Virus record (IMG/VR): IMGVR_UViG_3300030329_005059
Location: 1-40,571 of that record
Direction: 5' to 3' (one strand)
DNA from: a virus
Length of the DNA stretch: 40,571 bases
Part shown: positions 12,828 to 21,185 of the stretch, in pieces
Layout: each line of letters opens with the position of its first letter
Position numbering within the stretch: the first letter of the stretch is position 1
Translations under genes and position numbers: made by a program
The notes under the pieces: generated by a model
Database searches by the model: none
What the model was told of the DNA's origin: nothing
What the model saw: the letters and a program-made list of their open reading frames with translations, nothing else

Positions 12828-12959
12828 CACGTGTTCCTTGGCGAGGGCGCAGCCCGAAGTCCAGCCGTTTCTGACGCCTTTAGGCGGTCCTGTGCCGCCG
12901 TGCCCTGGCGCGGCGGTTCAGGGGTTCACCAGAAACTGCTTGACGTGGCAAGGTGCGTG
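12828..12959 (-). ncRNA. Structured RNA element, copy 2 (candidate leader RNA)
   Basis: Same design as copy 1. Outer stem CACG 12828-12831 plus CCTTG 12836-12840 pairs with CAAGG 12949-12953 plus CGTG 12956-12959, unrelated in sequence to the copy 1 outer stem. P2 GTTTCTG 12867-12873 pairs with CAGAAAC 12930-12936. P3 is CGCC-TTTA-GGCG 12875-12886. P4 is TCCTG 12888-12892 with CAGGG 12919-12923, one C-G of copy 1 becoming U-G. The inner hairpin is CCGCCGTGC 12895-12903 with GCGCGGCGG 12908-12916. Segments 12859-12880 and 12919-12945 are identical to copy 1. It ends 48 nt upstream of the leftward zinc-finger gene. Confidence 0.6.
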
Positions 12960-12993
12960 ATATGGTTAGGACAGTTTTAGAAGATAGGTGCAG

Positions 12994-13075
12994 AGCACAC
13001 AAAATGATGCCTAATAATGGAAGAGTGCGAAGCACACAAAATGATGCCTAATAATGGAAGAGTGCGAAGCACGCC
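12994..13075. repeat. 37-bp tandem repeats
   Basis: Two exact 37-bp copies (12994-13030 and 13031-13067) containing AATGATGCCTAATAATGG, followed by the first bases of a third copy (AGCAC). A weaker related stretch (AGATAGGTGCAGAGCAC) precedes them. No spacers, so this is not CRISPR. It could be an iteron or protein-binding array. Confidence 0.85.
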
Positions 13076-13232
13076 TTAGACACTAATGAAGGAAGTCAGT
13101 GAGCCTGCGAACTGTCCGCTCGTATTATCCCAGGTAACAAAAGCCGGAACGACCCCCCCCTACCAAATAACCTATACGAACCTAGATTCTGGGGTATCTC
13201 GTTTTCAACTAGCCTACTAATCGATACTACGT

Positions 13233-13490
13233 GGGCACCCATATCCAGACGGGCACATAGCGGGCACATAACGGGCACTTTTCGGGCACTTCGCAAAAAA
13301 TCAACTACCCATTATTACTGTCTTTTTTGCCCAAACGGGCACTTGGGCACTTAGATGTAGGGTTAACGTCTATCGTGCGCGCGCGCTATCTGCTCAAAGT
13401 AGGCTTTTATGTGCCCAAGTGCCCGTTTTTCGATTAGCGGCCTTTCAGTGTTGCGTTTAGGTTCGGGCACTTTGTGTTCTTTAAGTGCCC
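13233..13490. promoter_or_regulatory. GGGCAC/GTGCCC hexamer array (candidate origin or operator)
   Basis: Ten copies of one hexamer in 258 bp: GGGCAC at 13233, 13251, 13262, 13273, 13284, 13337, 13345 and 13465; GTGCCC at 13411, 13419 and 13485 in the opposite direction (eleven counting both orientations and paired sites). Those at 13251-13284 are spaced exactly 11 bp, so they lie on one face of the helix. An AT-rich stretch follows. Phased binding sites plus AT-rich DNA and inverted repeats are the usual make-up of an iteron-type origin or a major operator; which one cannot be told here. Confidence 0.6.
13333..13428. repeat. 18-bp perfect inverted repeat
   Basis: AAACGGGCACTTGGGCAC (13333-13350) and its exact reverse complement (13411-13428), each arm holding two hexamers 8 bp apart. 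The 60-nt interior contains an alternating GTGCGCGCGCGC tract near 13375-13386. Confidence 0.92.
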
Positions 13491-13493
13491 GAA
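13462..13493. repeat. 11-bp inverted repeat before the late genes
   Basis: TTCGGGCACTT (13462-13472) and AAGTGCCCGAA (13483-13493) with a 10-nt loop. It lies about 60 nt upstream of the first late gene, so it may be an operator or a leader hairpin of the rightward unit. Confidence 0.85.
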
Positions 13494-13551
13494 TCAGTCT
13501 GGGTGCTTCCTGGCCCTTGTCAACAACGGTACATCTGTCTATCTTCGACCC

Positions 13552-14133
13552 ATGGACAAACTTGAACTTAATTCGGAATCAGTCCCACCAGCTCCTCTTC
13601 TTGAGGCGGTGTTGATGGGCGCTTTGGATAGTGTTGTTGGCGTTGTTGAGGCTCTTCGCAATAAGCCCGATAGTTTGACGTTTTCGCAGAATGTCGCTGC
13701 TGGCTATTGGATTTGTCGCAATGAGTTCTCTTGGTCGGAGCATTTAAAGAAGCATAATCGTGCTGTATTTAATTCTCGGCATCGTTCGGTTGTTGATGCG
13801 ATCTATTTTTTCATGGATTCGCTTCGTGAGGATGATTTGACTCATCCCAAGGGCACCGAGCTTCATGGTGGGTTCATTTCGGCTGGCCCTGTTGAGGGTG
13901 AGGATGATCCACGCGCCAGCCGGTTCGTTGGCTTGTTGCTCGATTTCGTTGCGGCGTACCATTTTCTGTTTCACTATGACTGTAAACCTGCGGAGCGCGG
14001 GAAGGTGCTTCGGCTGTTTATGTCTGGCGACTTATCCGAACATCAGGATTGGTTGACTGAGCTTGCGGGGCGAATTGAAAGAAGGAAACCAAAAAGACGC
14101 TCTGATAAGAGAGCTGCGGCGGTGCAAGTCTGA
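13552..14133 (+). CDS. Probable small terminase subunit (by position)
   Basis: A 193-residue reading from ATG 13552 (MDKLELNSES); there is no clear ribosome site there, and ATG 13615 with GAGG 8 nt upstream is a real alternative. The protein is helical, with NVAAGYWICRNEFSWSEHLKKH and a basic C-terminus (GRIERRKPKRRSDKRAA). I recognise no family directly. It directly precedes and overlaps TerL by 71 nt, the usual place of TerS, and the basic tail would suit DNA binding. Function is inference from context. Confidence 0.8.
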   Translation: MDKLELNSESVPPAPLLEAVLMGALDSVVGVVEALRNKPDSLTFSQNVAAGYWICRNEFSWSEHLKKHNRAVFNSRHRSVVDAIYFFMDSLREDDLTHPKGTELHGGFISAGPVEGEDDPRASRFVGLLLDFVAAYHFLFHYDCKPAERGKVLRLFMSGDLSEHQDWLTELAGRIERRKPKRRSDKRAAAVQV

Positions 14134-15733
14134 TTTTTGGCATTTTTGCGAGAATTACTTGCAAATTGTTGCCAAGACTCAGGACGAGTCGGGCAGTTAT
14201 CTGGTCAAGTTGCGCGCCAATCGTGCTCAGAAGCATATAATTGGCGCTCTCGTTCGCGGCAATCGCGCTTATGTGCTTAAGGCTCGTAAGTTGGGTGCTT
14301 CAACCATTGTTGCGGCGTATTTTTTCTGGCGGGTGCTGTTCACTCCCCACTTTAAGGTCTTGGTTGTCGCCCATAAGCGTGTTGCGGCCAAGGAGATTTT
14401 CCAGATTTACTCGAGATTTTACTCTAATCTGCCGAGCTGGCTGAAGTTCAGTACGGAAGCTGCGAGTACGGAGATGTTGCGCTTCCGTCATGGTGGGGTG
14501 ATTCAGTGTACGACGAGTAGTTCGGATGATGCGCGTGGCGGAACGCCTCACGCGCTTCATTTGTCGGAATTTGCTCACTATGGAGATCTAAATAACACGT
14601 TCGCGAGTATTATGAACTCGGTGCCAGATTCCGCGACGGTTGTCCGCGAGACGACTGCCAATGGCCTGAATCTCGCGCATAAGTTGTGGCTTGAGAACGA
14701 TGGTTTTGAGAAGGTTTTTATCCCTTGGACCTGGGATGTGAACTATGTGACGAAGGAAAAACCTCGCAGTAAGCCGCCGGCTTGGTTTAGGAAGTATTCT
14801 TCTGACCATAATTTGACCCGCGACCAGAAATGGTGGGCATATAAGAACTGGAAGGAGAAGCAGGGCGGTAATTGGGATTTGTTCAATCAGGAGAACCCAA
14901 TTACTCCCGAGGTGGCGTTTATCACGTCTGGTGGGCGGTTTTTCCAGGTTCATTTCGCTGGTTTTCGCATTACTCGAGATAATGTTCATAATTATCTTGG
15001 CTATAAGGAGTTTGAGGCTCCTAAAAAGCATCGTATTTATGTTACTGGTGTTGATAGTGCGAATGGCGATCCGAATGGCGATTTGAGTGCTTTTTGCACG
15101 ATGGATGTTACAGATCCAAAGAAGCCCTCAATTGTCTCTAGCTACTATAATTGGATGCCATTGAGGCCTTTTTCAGAGATTGTCGATGAGCAGGTAGAGC
15201 GGTATGGGTCGCTGGCGGTTGTTGAGACGCCCGCTGGCACTGTGATTACCGAGCTGCTGGCGGAGCGTGGTCGACATCTTTATCGTCGTGTTCAGCATGA
15301 TAAGTTCAAGGGTCGATGGACTGAGAAGCTTGGTTTTAATACGAATAAGTCCACTAGAGATTTACTTTTGAGCCGTCTGCATACTGTTGTCGAGAGTCGG
15401 GCTCTTGAGGTTCCGTGCGCCAGGTTGAAGGCCGAGATCAATACGTTTGTGTTCAAGAAGGGTAAGCCGCAGGCTGAGACGGGCGATCATGATGATATGA
15501 TTTTTGCCGCAGCTCTCGCTCTTGCGGGCCGCACCCAGGTGGCTGAGGTTGAGCGCGAAGTTTCTCGTCGCAGACCAACCTCTGTGCGCGATGTTTTGAT
15601 TTTTGAACAGCAGAGTGGAAAGCTTTTTGAGGATGCTGTTTCCGAGGGTTATTTTGGCGACGACTCTGAAGATAATGAGCTTTCTTCTACTATTGGTGAA
15701 TTTGATGTCTTGCAAGCTTGGTCCGAATTGTGA
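14063..15733 (+). CDS. Terminase large subunit (packaging ATPase-nuclease)
   Basis: About 556 residues. The ATPase part has a variant Walker A KARKLGAST (73-81) and HLSEF (Glu169) as the Walker B/catalytic region. The nuclease part has TGVDSANGD (D331) and GDHDDMIFAAALAL (474-487), the acidic cluster of the RNase H-like terminase nuclease. The start is uncertain: TTG 14063 gives the longest frame, and no ATG or good ribosome site lies before the conserved part, so translation may be coupled to the overlapping upstream gene. It drives DNA translocation into the prohead and cuts the concatemer. Confidence 0.93.
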   Translation: MRGELKEGNQKDALIRELRRCKSDFWHFCENYLQIVAKTQDESGSYLVKLRANRAQKHIIGALVRGNRAYVLKARKLGASTIVAAYFFWRVLFTPHFKVLVVAHKRVAAKEIFQIYSRFYSNLPSWLKFSTEAASTEMLRFRHGGVIQCTTSSSDDARGGTPHALHLSEFAHYGDLNNTFASIMNSVPDSATVVRETTANGLNLAHKLWLENDGFEKVFIPWTWDVNYVTKEKPRSKPPAWFRKYSSDHNLTRDQKWWAYKNWKEKQGGNWDLFNQENPITPEVAFITSGGRFFQVHFAGFRITRDNVHNYLGYKEFEAPKKHRIYVTGVDSANGDPNGDLSAFCTMDVTDPKKPSIVSSYYNWMPLRPFSEIVDEQVERYGSLAVVETPAGTVITELLAERGRHLYRRVQHDKFKGRWTEKLGFNTNKSTRDLLLSRLHTVVESRALEVPCARLKAEINTFVFKKGKPQAETGDHDDMIFAAALALAGRTQVAEVEREVSRRRPTSVRDVLIFEQQSGKLFEDAVSEGYFGDDSEDNELSSTIGEFDVLQAWSEL

Positions 15734-15759
15734 GAGATTCCTTGTTGTTGGAGGTTTGA

Positions 15760-16488
15760 ATGTCTTTGTTAAGTCCAGAAAAAATGGCTGAGGCCGTCGA
15801 GATGGCTGAGTCCATGGCTCCTGATGGTGAAGTTCAATCCGAAGATGCGGTCGAGGCTATGGATGGCGACTCGGCTGTTTCTGATGAAGAGGCTGTTTCT
15901 GATGAAGAGGCTGTTTCTGATGAAGAGGTTGAGGCCTCTTCTGAGGAGCATGTTTCTGATGAGGAGGCTTCTTCTGATGAAGATGTGGGGGCGGAATCTG
16001 CTCTGTCCGATGAAGACCAGGCTTGGCTTGATAGGTACATGGCCGAGCAGTCTGAATCGTCTGAAGAGTCTGGGTTTGAGGAAAGGTCTGAGTTTGAGGT
16101 GCTGCGAGATCGGATTGCTCATTTGGAGCGGGACCGCGCTGTTGCCCTTGCTGAGAAGAAGCTTGTTTCTGAGATTAAAGAGGCTTCCAAGCGTTTTCCT
16201 ACAGTTTCTACTGAAGATATGATTTCTGCTGTCCAATCTAATCCACAAATCAATGTCGATGCTTGGGCTGCTCGTGAGTCAAAGCGCATTGCTTCTGTTG
16301 AGTCTCGCATTGAGGCCCGACTTCGCAAGGAGTTGAAGCTTGAAAAGTCCAAGAGGGCTGGCGAGCTTTCTCCTCCTCGGGGAAATAAGGCCAAGACTGC
16401 GGGCAAGGCATCTAAGAGGAAGCTTGGCTCGGTTGCTGAGGCTACTCGTGCTTTGCGTGGCGATTTGCTGTCTGGGAAATTCGGCTAA
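15760..16488 (+). CDS. Scaffolding protein
   Basis: A 242-residue, very acidic N-terminal half followed by coiled-coil helices (FEVLRDRIAHLERDRAVALA) and a basic C-terminal third ending in a helix. GGAGG precedes ATG 15760. This composition, with a basic C-terminal coat-binding segment and a place just before the coat gene, is typical of phage scaffolds. The N-terminus carries AVSDEE three times in tandem plus degenerate copies (HVSDEE, ASSDED). Confidence 0.85.
   Translation: MSLLSPEKMAEAVEMAESMAPDGEVQSEDAVEAMDGDSAVSDEEAVSDEEAVSDEEVEASSEEHVSDEEASSDEDVGAESALSDEDQAWLDRYMAEQSESSEESGFEERSEFEVLRDRIAHLERDRAVALAEKKLVSEIKEASKRFPTVSTEDMISAVQSNPQINVDAWAARESKRIASVESRIEARLRKELKLEKSKRAGELSPPRGNKAKTAGKASKRKLGSVAEATRALRGDLLSGKFG
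15874..15927. repeat. 18-bp tandem repeats in the scaffold gene
   Basis: GCTGTTTCTGATGAAGAG three times in tandem (starts at 15874, 15892, 15910), coding AVSDEE. Degenerate copies follow to about 15985. Copy number is likely to vary between isolates by slippage. Confidence 0.93.
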
Positions 16489-16509
16489 TATATAATATAG
16501 GAGGCCTTT

Positions 16510-17970
16510 ATGGTCGCTTTACTTACTAGCAATAGCATCCAAGCGATGCTGCATGAATATTATCGGGGTCCGGTTGCAGAGCAACTGAACCAAGAGGTTT
16601 TGGCTGTTGAGCTTTTTGAGAAGGGTTCTTTCACTTGGGCTGGCAAAAACGTGATTATTCCGCTCCATACCGGACGCAATACTGGCGTTGGGTATCGTGC
16701 TGAGAATACCAATCTTCCCACTGCGACTGCGCAGGTCCATAGTCGGATCGTGTCGAACGCGACTTTCTTGTATGGTCGGTTCGAGGTTACTGGTCCTACG
16801 ATGGCTTCTGCTGAGAAGGGTGGGATGAATAGCTTCATCGGAGCTCTCGACAATGAGATGACTCGTCTGGTCGACGACTTGAAAGACCATGCGAATCTGA
16901 ACATGTTTGTCGGTGGTCCGGTTCGTGGCCTCATCAATCAGAAGCAGGCGCAGGTGGCGAAGGCAAATGGGGCGACTCAATATGGTGCTCCTGGTCAACA
17001 GGTCGCCAATAGTAATGGCTTGGCTTGGCAGTACGATGGTGACTTTAGCTTCATTGATGGGACTTGGCGTGATGCGACTGGCACTTTGCGTCCTGCGGTA
17101 GATCCCAACGATATCCAGACCTGGTGTCGTATTGACATCATTCAGTTGGATACCTATGAGGTTGTTCCTCTGCTTGCCGCTTTGGGTGCTGGCGCTGGCA
17201 TCTTCATTACTGACTTCAGCAAGTCGAACAGGACCATTACTATCCAGGGCGTTGGCTCTGGTGGTGCTGTTGTTCCGTTCACTACTGCTGGTGGTGCTGT
17301 CGATGCAGGTGTTGGTTGTGCGATCAAGATCAATGATCAGCAGCTTACCAATGGTGTTGGTAACTTTGGCATTCCTGGCCCGAACACCGATCATGAGCCT
17401 GCTGGCATTTTGACCAACTTGTTTGACGGCTCTTTGTTCAATTTGCCTCGGAATAATGGCGCGGCTGATGGCGGTGAGGAGCTGCAGTCGACCTGTGCGA
17501 CCGCGGTTGTCACCGGTGCCAATGATCGTGCTGCGCTTGTCAATGATCGTCTTCAGGCAATGCTGGATACGATCGACGAGGAGTGCGGGAAGGTTCCTGA
17601 TTTGTTCCTGATTCATAACACGACGCGTCAGACTTATATTTCTGGCACGTTGTCGAATCAGACTATTCAGCAGACCGCTCCTGCTACCAAGGCTACTGGC
17701 GTCGATTACGGCTATAACGATGATATGATCGGTTATGGCGGTATCAAGATGCGACGTAGTCGTCATTGTCCGAAGGGTATGTTTATTGCCCTGAAGCTTG
17801 ATAGTTGGAAGTTGGCCGAGCTGAAGGCTGGCGATTTTGCCGATCTCGATGGCGCGATTCTGTCGCGTGTTGATCAGCGAGATAGTTGGGAAGGCTTCTG
17901 GCGCTGGTATTACCAGCTCGTTTGCTGCTATCCCAACGCAAACGGCGTCCTGTTCGGCTTCAATCTTTAG
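16510..17970 (+). CDS. Major capsid protein (HK97-like)
   Basis: A 486-residue protein with a strong AGGAGG site before ATG 16510. It starts with a helical N-terminus (QAMLHEYYRGPVAEQLNQE), followed by GKNVIIPLHTGRNTGVGYRAE and TFLYGRFEVTGPTMASAEKG, the pattern of HK97-fold coat proteins of short-tailed phages that use a separate scaffold. Position after the scaffold and before an intrinsic terminator fits the most highly expressed gene. The fold is inferred from pattern, not from alignment. Confidence 0.9.
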   Translation: MVALLTSNSIQAMLHEYYRGPVAEQLNQEVLAVELFEKGSFTWAGKNVIIPLHTGRNTGVGYRAENTNLPTATAQVHSRIVSNATFLYGRFEVTGPTMASAEKGGMNSFIGALDNEMTRLVDDLKDHANLNMFVGGPVRGLINQKQAQVAKANGATQYGAPGQQVANSNGLAWQYDGDFSFIDGTWRDATGTLRPAVDPNDIQTWCRIDIIQLDTYEVVPLLAALGAGAGIFITDFSKSNRTITIQGVGSGGAVVPFTTAGGAVDAGVGCAIKINDQQLTNGVGNFGIPGPNTDHEPAGILTNLFDGSLFNLPRNNGAADGGEELQSTCATAVVTGANDRAALVNDRLQAMLDTIDEECGKVPDLFLIHNTTRQTYISGTLSNQTIQQTAPATKATGVDYGYNDDMIGYGGIKMRRSRHCPKGMFIALKLDSWKLAELKAGDFADLDGAILSRVDQRDSWEGFWRWYYQLVCCYPNANGVLFGFNL

Positions 17971-17992
17971 AAGCTTGTTTTAATGGGTGATG

Positions 17993-18031
17993 TGCCCCGG
18001 CTGATGTATTGTCAGCCGGGGCATATCTTTT
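17993..18031 (+). terminator. Intrinsic terminator after the coat gene
   Basis: A perfect 12-bp stem (TGCCCCGGCTGA 17993-18004 and TCAGCCGGGGCA 18012-18023) with a 7-nt loop, followed by TATCTTTT. As there is no promoter visible after it, it is probably leaky, lowering the level of transcripts for the downstream genes relative to the coat gene. Confidence 0.85.
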
Positions 18032-18043
18032 GCGGGGGTGTTT

Positions 18044-18247
18044 ATGGACTGGAGTTGGCAGGTTTTAATTGTTGTTTTGGCGCTCACTGTTGTGCATTTG
18101 AACTTTTGGGTTGGTCGTTGGGTTTGGTTTCGATTGAGTTTTATTGAAGATAGGTCCATTATGTTTCCAGTTGACGATGTGCCTTATGGTGATCCGACTT
18201 TTGGCGAGTTAGATCCTGAAATTTCGGAGTTGATTGGCGATGATTAG
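18044..18247 (+). CDS. Small membrane protein
   Basis: A 67-residue protein from ATG 18044 (GGGGG upstream; a GTG two codons earlier is an alternative). Residues 3-32 are strongly hydrophobic and Trp-rich (WQVLIVVLALTVVHLNFWVG), so it is a one-pass membrane protein with an acidic tail (PEISELIGDD). Its place between coat and portal is unusual for a membrane protein; function unknown. Confidence 0.75.
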   Translation: MDWSWQVLIVVLALTVVHLNFWVGRWVWFRLSFIEDRSIMFPVDDVPYGDPTFGELDPEISELIGDD

Positions 18248-18575
18248 TTCTCGTGCCCGTGCCGCCAACCGATTGAGCGGCCTTCTTGCTGCCAAGCGCC
18301 GTCTAGAGCCTTCTGATGATGGCTTTGATCTTGGTGATTTGGCTACCGGTGCCGCAGCTGTCACTGGCACTGTTGCCTCTGGAGGCAATCCTGTTGTCGG
18401 CCTCAAGGCCGCTGCTTTGACTAGAGTTGCCGGCGATCTTCTGGGTGGCGACTCCCCCTCTGGCCGCCTTGATTCAGTCATTCTTTCTAAGGCTGCTGAT
18501 GATCCTTATAAAAGGATGTATGAGGGTGCTGGGGCTTGGCTTTCCAAGCGGTTCCCTTCTTCAGGCGGTGTCTAA
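18240..18575 (+). CDS. Hypothetical Ala/Gly-rich protein before the portal
   Basis: A 111-residue protein from ATG 18240, overlapping the preceding gene by 8 nt. The N-terminus is basic (ISSRARAANRLSGLLAAKRR), the middle is rich in Gly and Ala (DLATGAAAVTGTVASGGNP), and the end is FPSSGGV. Its stop overlaps the portal start as TAATG. Could be a minor virion component; no family recognised. Confidence 0.75.
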   Translation: MISSRARAANRLSGLLAAKRRLEPSDDGFDLGDLATGAAAVTGTVASGGNPVVGLKAAALTRVAGDLLGGDSPSGRLDSVILSKAADDPYKRMYEGAGAWLSKRFPSSGGV

Positions 18576-20427
18576 TGTCTTTACCCTCTGAGATGCCCAA
18601 GTCCATTGAGAAGTCCAAGAATGAGAAGGTTTCTCATCGTCGTCGTTGGAAGATGGCGGCGCTTTATCTTTCTGATAGGCAGAATACTGAGTTTCAGAAT
18701 CGTTTAGGTAAGTTTGCTACCGACACTTCTAGGACCAAGCGCAGGATTACTGTAAATCGTATTGCTCCCATTTATCGCTCGGCCCTTGCTAAGCTTGCTA
18801 TCGAGTATCCCAGCTGTGCGGTTATGCCCAGTTCTGCTGGTTATCAGGATATTGTTAAGGCGATGGCTACCGAGCACTGGTTGCGTTGGTTCTGGAAGTC
18901 TGATCGCGTTCGGCATAAGGCCCGTCGATTTTTTGCCTATCAGCTTCTTTCTGGCACTTCCGCCATACATACTGTCCATTCTCGTGCTCCCGGCAAATCT
19001 TCTGGTGCCATTTCTTGGGAGGTCGTTCGTCCCCAGGACCTCTTCAAAGAGGAGGGTGCTCGCGATGAGTTTGAGGCTGCTTGGGTTGGCGTTCGCTCTT
19101 ACTATACTCGTGATGAGCTGAAGCGAATGTACCCTGATCGCAGTAAGGTCATTGATTCCATTATTCCTGCTGATCGTTATGGCGAGCCAGAGTTCAATCC
19201 TCTTCCTGCCGATCGAATTGAGACTTTCGATATTTATACCCAGGATGGTGATTGGGGTGTGTTTGCTGGCGATGATTGGCTTTGGAAGGGTTCGACGCCA
19301 GATAAGGTTGTTCCTGTTTCTGTGGGTCGTTTTCTTGAGGTTCCCGGTGATTTCTGGGGTATCGGCCTGGTTACGCCTCTGATTGGTATTCAGAATCAGT
19401 ATAATCGTTCTCGTGCTCAGTGGCTGTTGAATACTGAGCTGATGGCGAATCCGATTTGGAAGGTTCCGCGCACTGCTGGTGTTCGCAAGATTCCGTCGAA
19501 GGCTGGTGCCATGTTGATGTACAACATAGCTGGCGGCGAGCCTCGCCAGGAGTCTCCCGCCCCCCTTCCTGCCTACTTTAATGATTCTATTATGCAGTTG
19601 GTTTCTGAGATGCATGATTCTGCCGGCATCCATGGCCCTAGTCTTGGCAAGCGGGCTGTCGGCATTACTGCTGCTAAGGCCATGCAGGAGTTGAAGTCTG
19701 CTGACAGTACTTTGCTCGATCTGGTTCGTTTGCAGGCTGAGGAGACTTTTGAGCGCGCAGCTACTTCGGCCTTGCTTTATGCTCGTCATTTTATGTCTGA
19801 AAAGAAGATGCTTGGTGCTTTGGGTTCTGAGGGCCATATTGTTCATCGTGCTGTTTCTGGCACTGATTTGGTCGATTCTCCCCAGGTCCACATCGAGGCT
19901 GGCTCTATGTTTCAGGATCAGGTTGGCGATCGTGAGGAGCGTCTGCTTCGTTTGTATGAGCTTAAGCTTATTGATGCTGAGACTGTGCAGAAGGAGATCA
20001 CCTATCGCACTGGGCATAAGTTTATGCTCGATAAGATGAAGTCTTATTCGCGCGCCCTTGACGCCTTGAAGGCTATCGTCGTTGGTGGCCAGAAGATTAA
20101 GATCTTCCCAGATGAGGACTTGACCTCTTACCGCGATGTGTTTGGCGAGTTTATCCACTCGGAGAAGTTCTACGAGCTTGATTCTCTTGTTCAGAATTAT
20201 CTTCGTGATACCTATGCTGCGATTGTCACTTATGGCCAAGATCCGCTTGCCTACATGAAGCTGGCTCAGGGCACCGTTGTTCCCCGTCAGGACGACCCTC
20301 ATCTTGTCGATAAGCCTGCCGCTTTTAGTCAATCCCCCGCAACTCAAGAGCAGATGCGTGATTCTCAGGCTGAGAGTGAGATGATGAAGAAGGCCGCTGA
20401 CAGTACGCAGGGCGTAAGGAGTCCGAT

Positions 20428-20431
<4 letters not shown>
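18575..20431 (+). CDS. Portal protein
   Basis: A 618-residue protein from ATG 18575. The pattern NRIAPIYRSALAKLAIEYPS, then a helical KAMATEHWLRWFWKSDRVRHKARRFFAYQLLSG segment, WEVVRPQDLF and FWGIGLVTPLIGIQNQYNRS matches portals of short-tailed phages. The C-terminus is Gln/Ser-rich and polar, as in portal crowns. It forms the dodecameric ring at the packaging vertex and binds TerL. An antisense open frame of about 700 codons over this gene is a codon-usage artefact. Confidence 0.9.
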
Positions 20432-20507
<76 letters not shown>

Positions 20508-20511
<4 letters not shown>

Positions 20512-21185
20512 ACTCTCTTGAGATAAAAGCTTTTTTTCGTAATTTGGCCTCTGAGCCAGATCTAACTTTTTTCGACGCGTCTATGGAGACTGCTGCATGC
20601 AAGCGTGCCCATAATCGCTTTCGTCGTGTTGTCGTAAAGCATCGCCCTGAGTTTCTTGAGGAATATATTGATATTACCGTGTCCTCATCATCCACGATCG
20701 ATCTTGAGCTTGGTGCGGTCAAGTTGTTTGGCTCTTCCCCAACCATTTCCAATGGCCCTGCTCTGAAAATCATCCAGATGTGTGAGGTTGATGCTGCTGG
20801 CGCTGCCGGGAATGTTTCCACCATTTACCGCTTTGTTCGCTCTCGCAGTGAGCTTCTTACCGCAAGTTATCTTGATGAGCCCTGTGTTCATCTTTCTGGA
20901 AAGAAGATCGTCTTCCCTTCTTCTATTTCTGGCATTTTTCGCGTTTATTATGTTGGCTCAGGCTCTGTCGACTGGGGCAATGCTGCAGCCCAGTTTGTTG
21001 ACAACTTTGCCGACTATCATGATTTGATTGCTTATTATGCTTATGAGGAGTATGCGGCCCTTGATCAGGCTTTCCCTGACGCTATAGCCAGGAAGCTTGC
21101 TCGTCTTGAGGCCGAGTTTGTTAATCATCTTTCCGAGGGCGTTGTTCTTGACTCTGACCAGGTTAGTTATGAGGCAAACTGGTAA
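20508..21185 (+). CDS. Probable head-tail connector (tail tubular A-like)
   Basis: A 225-residue protein from GTG 20508 with GAGGA upstream inside the previous gene. It has an N-terminal helical part (RNLASEPDLTFFDASMETAA) and a later helical pair (DYHDLIAYYAYEEYAALDQA, ARLEAEFVNHLSEG), with beta segments between. Helical adaptors directly after the portal usually form the ring between portal and nozzle. The call rests on position and general fold, not a recognised motif. Confidence 0.75.

Larger units (their letters stand above)
12795..13551. other. Right control region without clear genes
   Basis: About 757 nt with no convincing coding. It holds structured element copy 2, 37-bp tandem repeats, an unstructured part with an eight-C run (near 13151) in which I see nothing else, the GGGCAC hexamer array, an AT-rich stretch (about 13292-13330), an 18-bp inverted repeat and an 11-bp hairpin. 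The late unit starts at its right edge. Confidence 0.7.

Noticed and set aside
12994-13075. CRISPR array
   Set aside because: The repeats abut directly with no spacers and there are no cas genes.
14063-14245. Separate short gene before the TerL ATPase motif
   Set aside because: The frame is continuous with TerL and the N-terminal helix (SDFWHFCENYLQIV) is typical of large terminases.
16519-17766. Antisense open frame of about 415 codons over the coat gene
   Set aside because: Same codon-usage effect; product is low-complexity Ile/Arg/Thr-rich without any recognisable fold.
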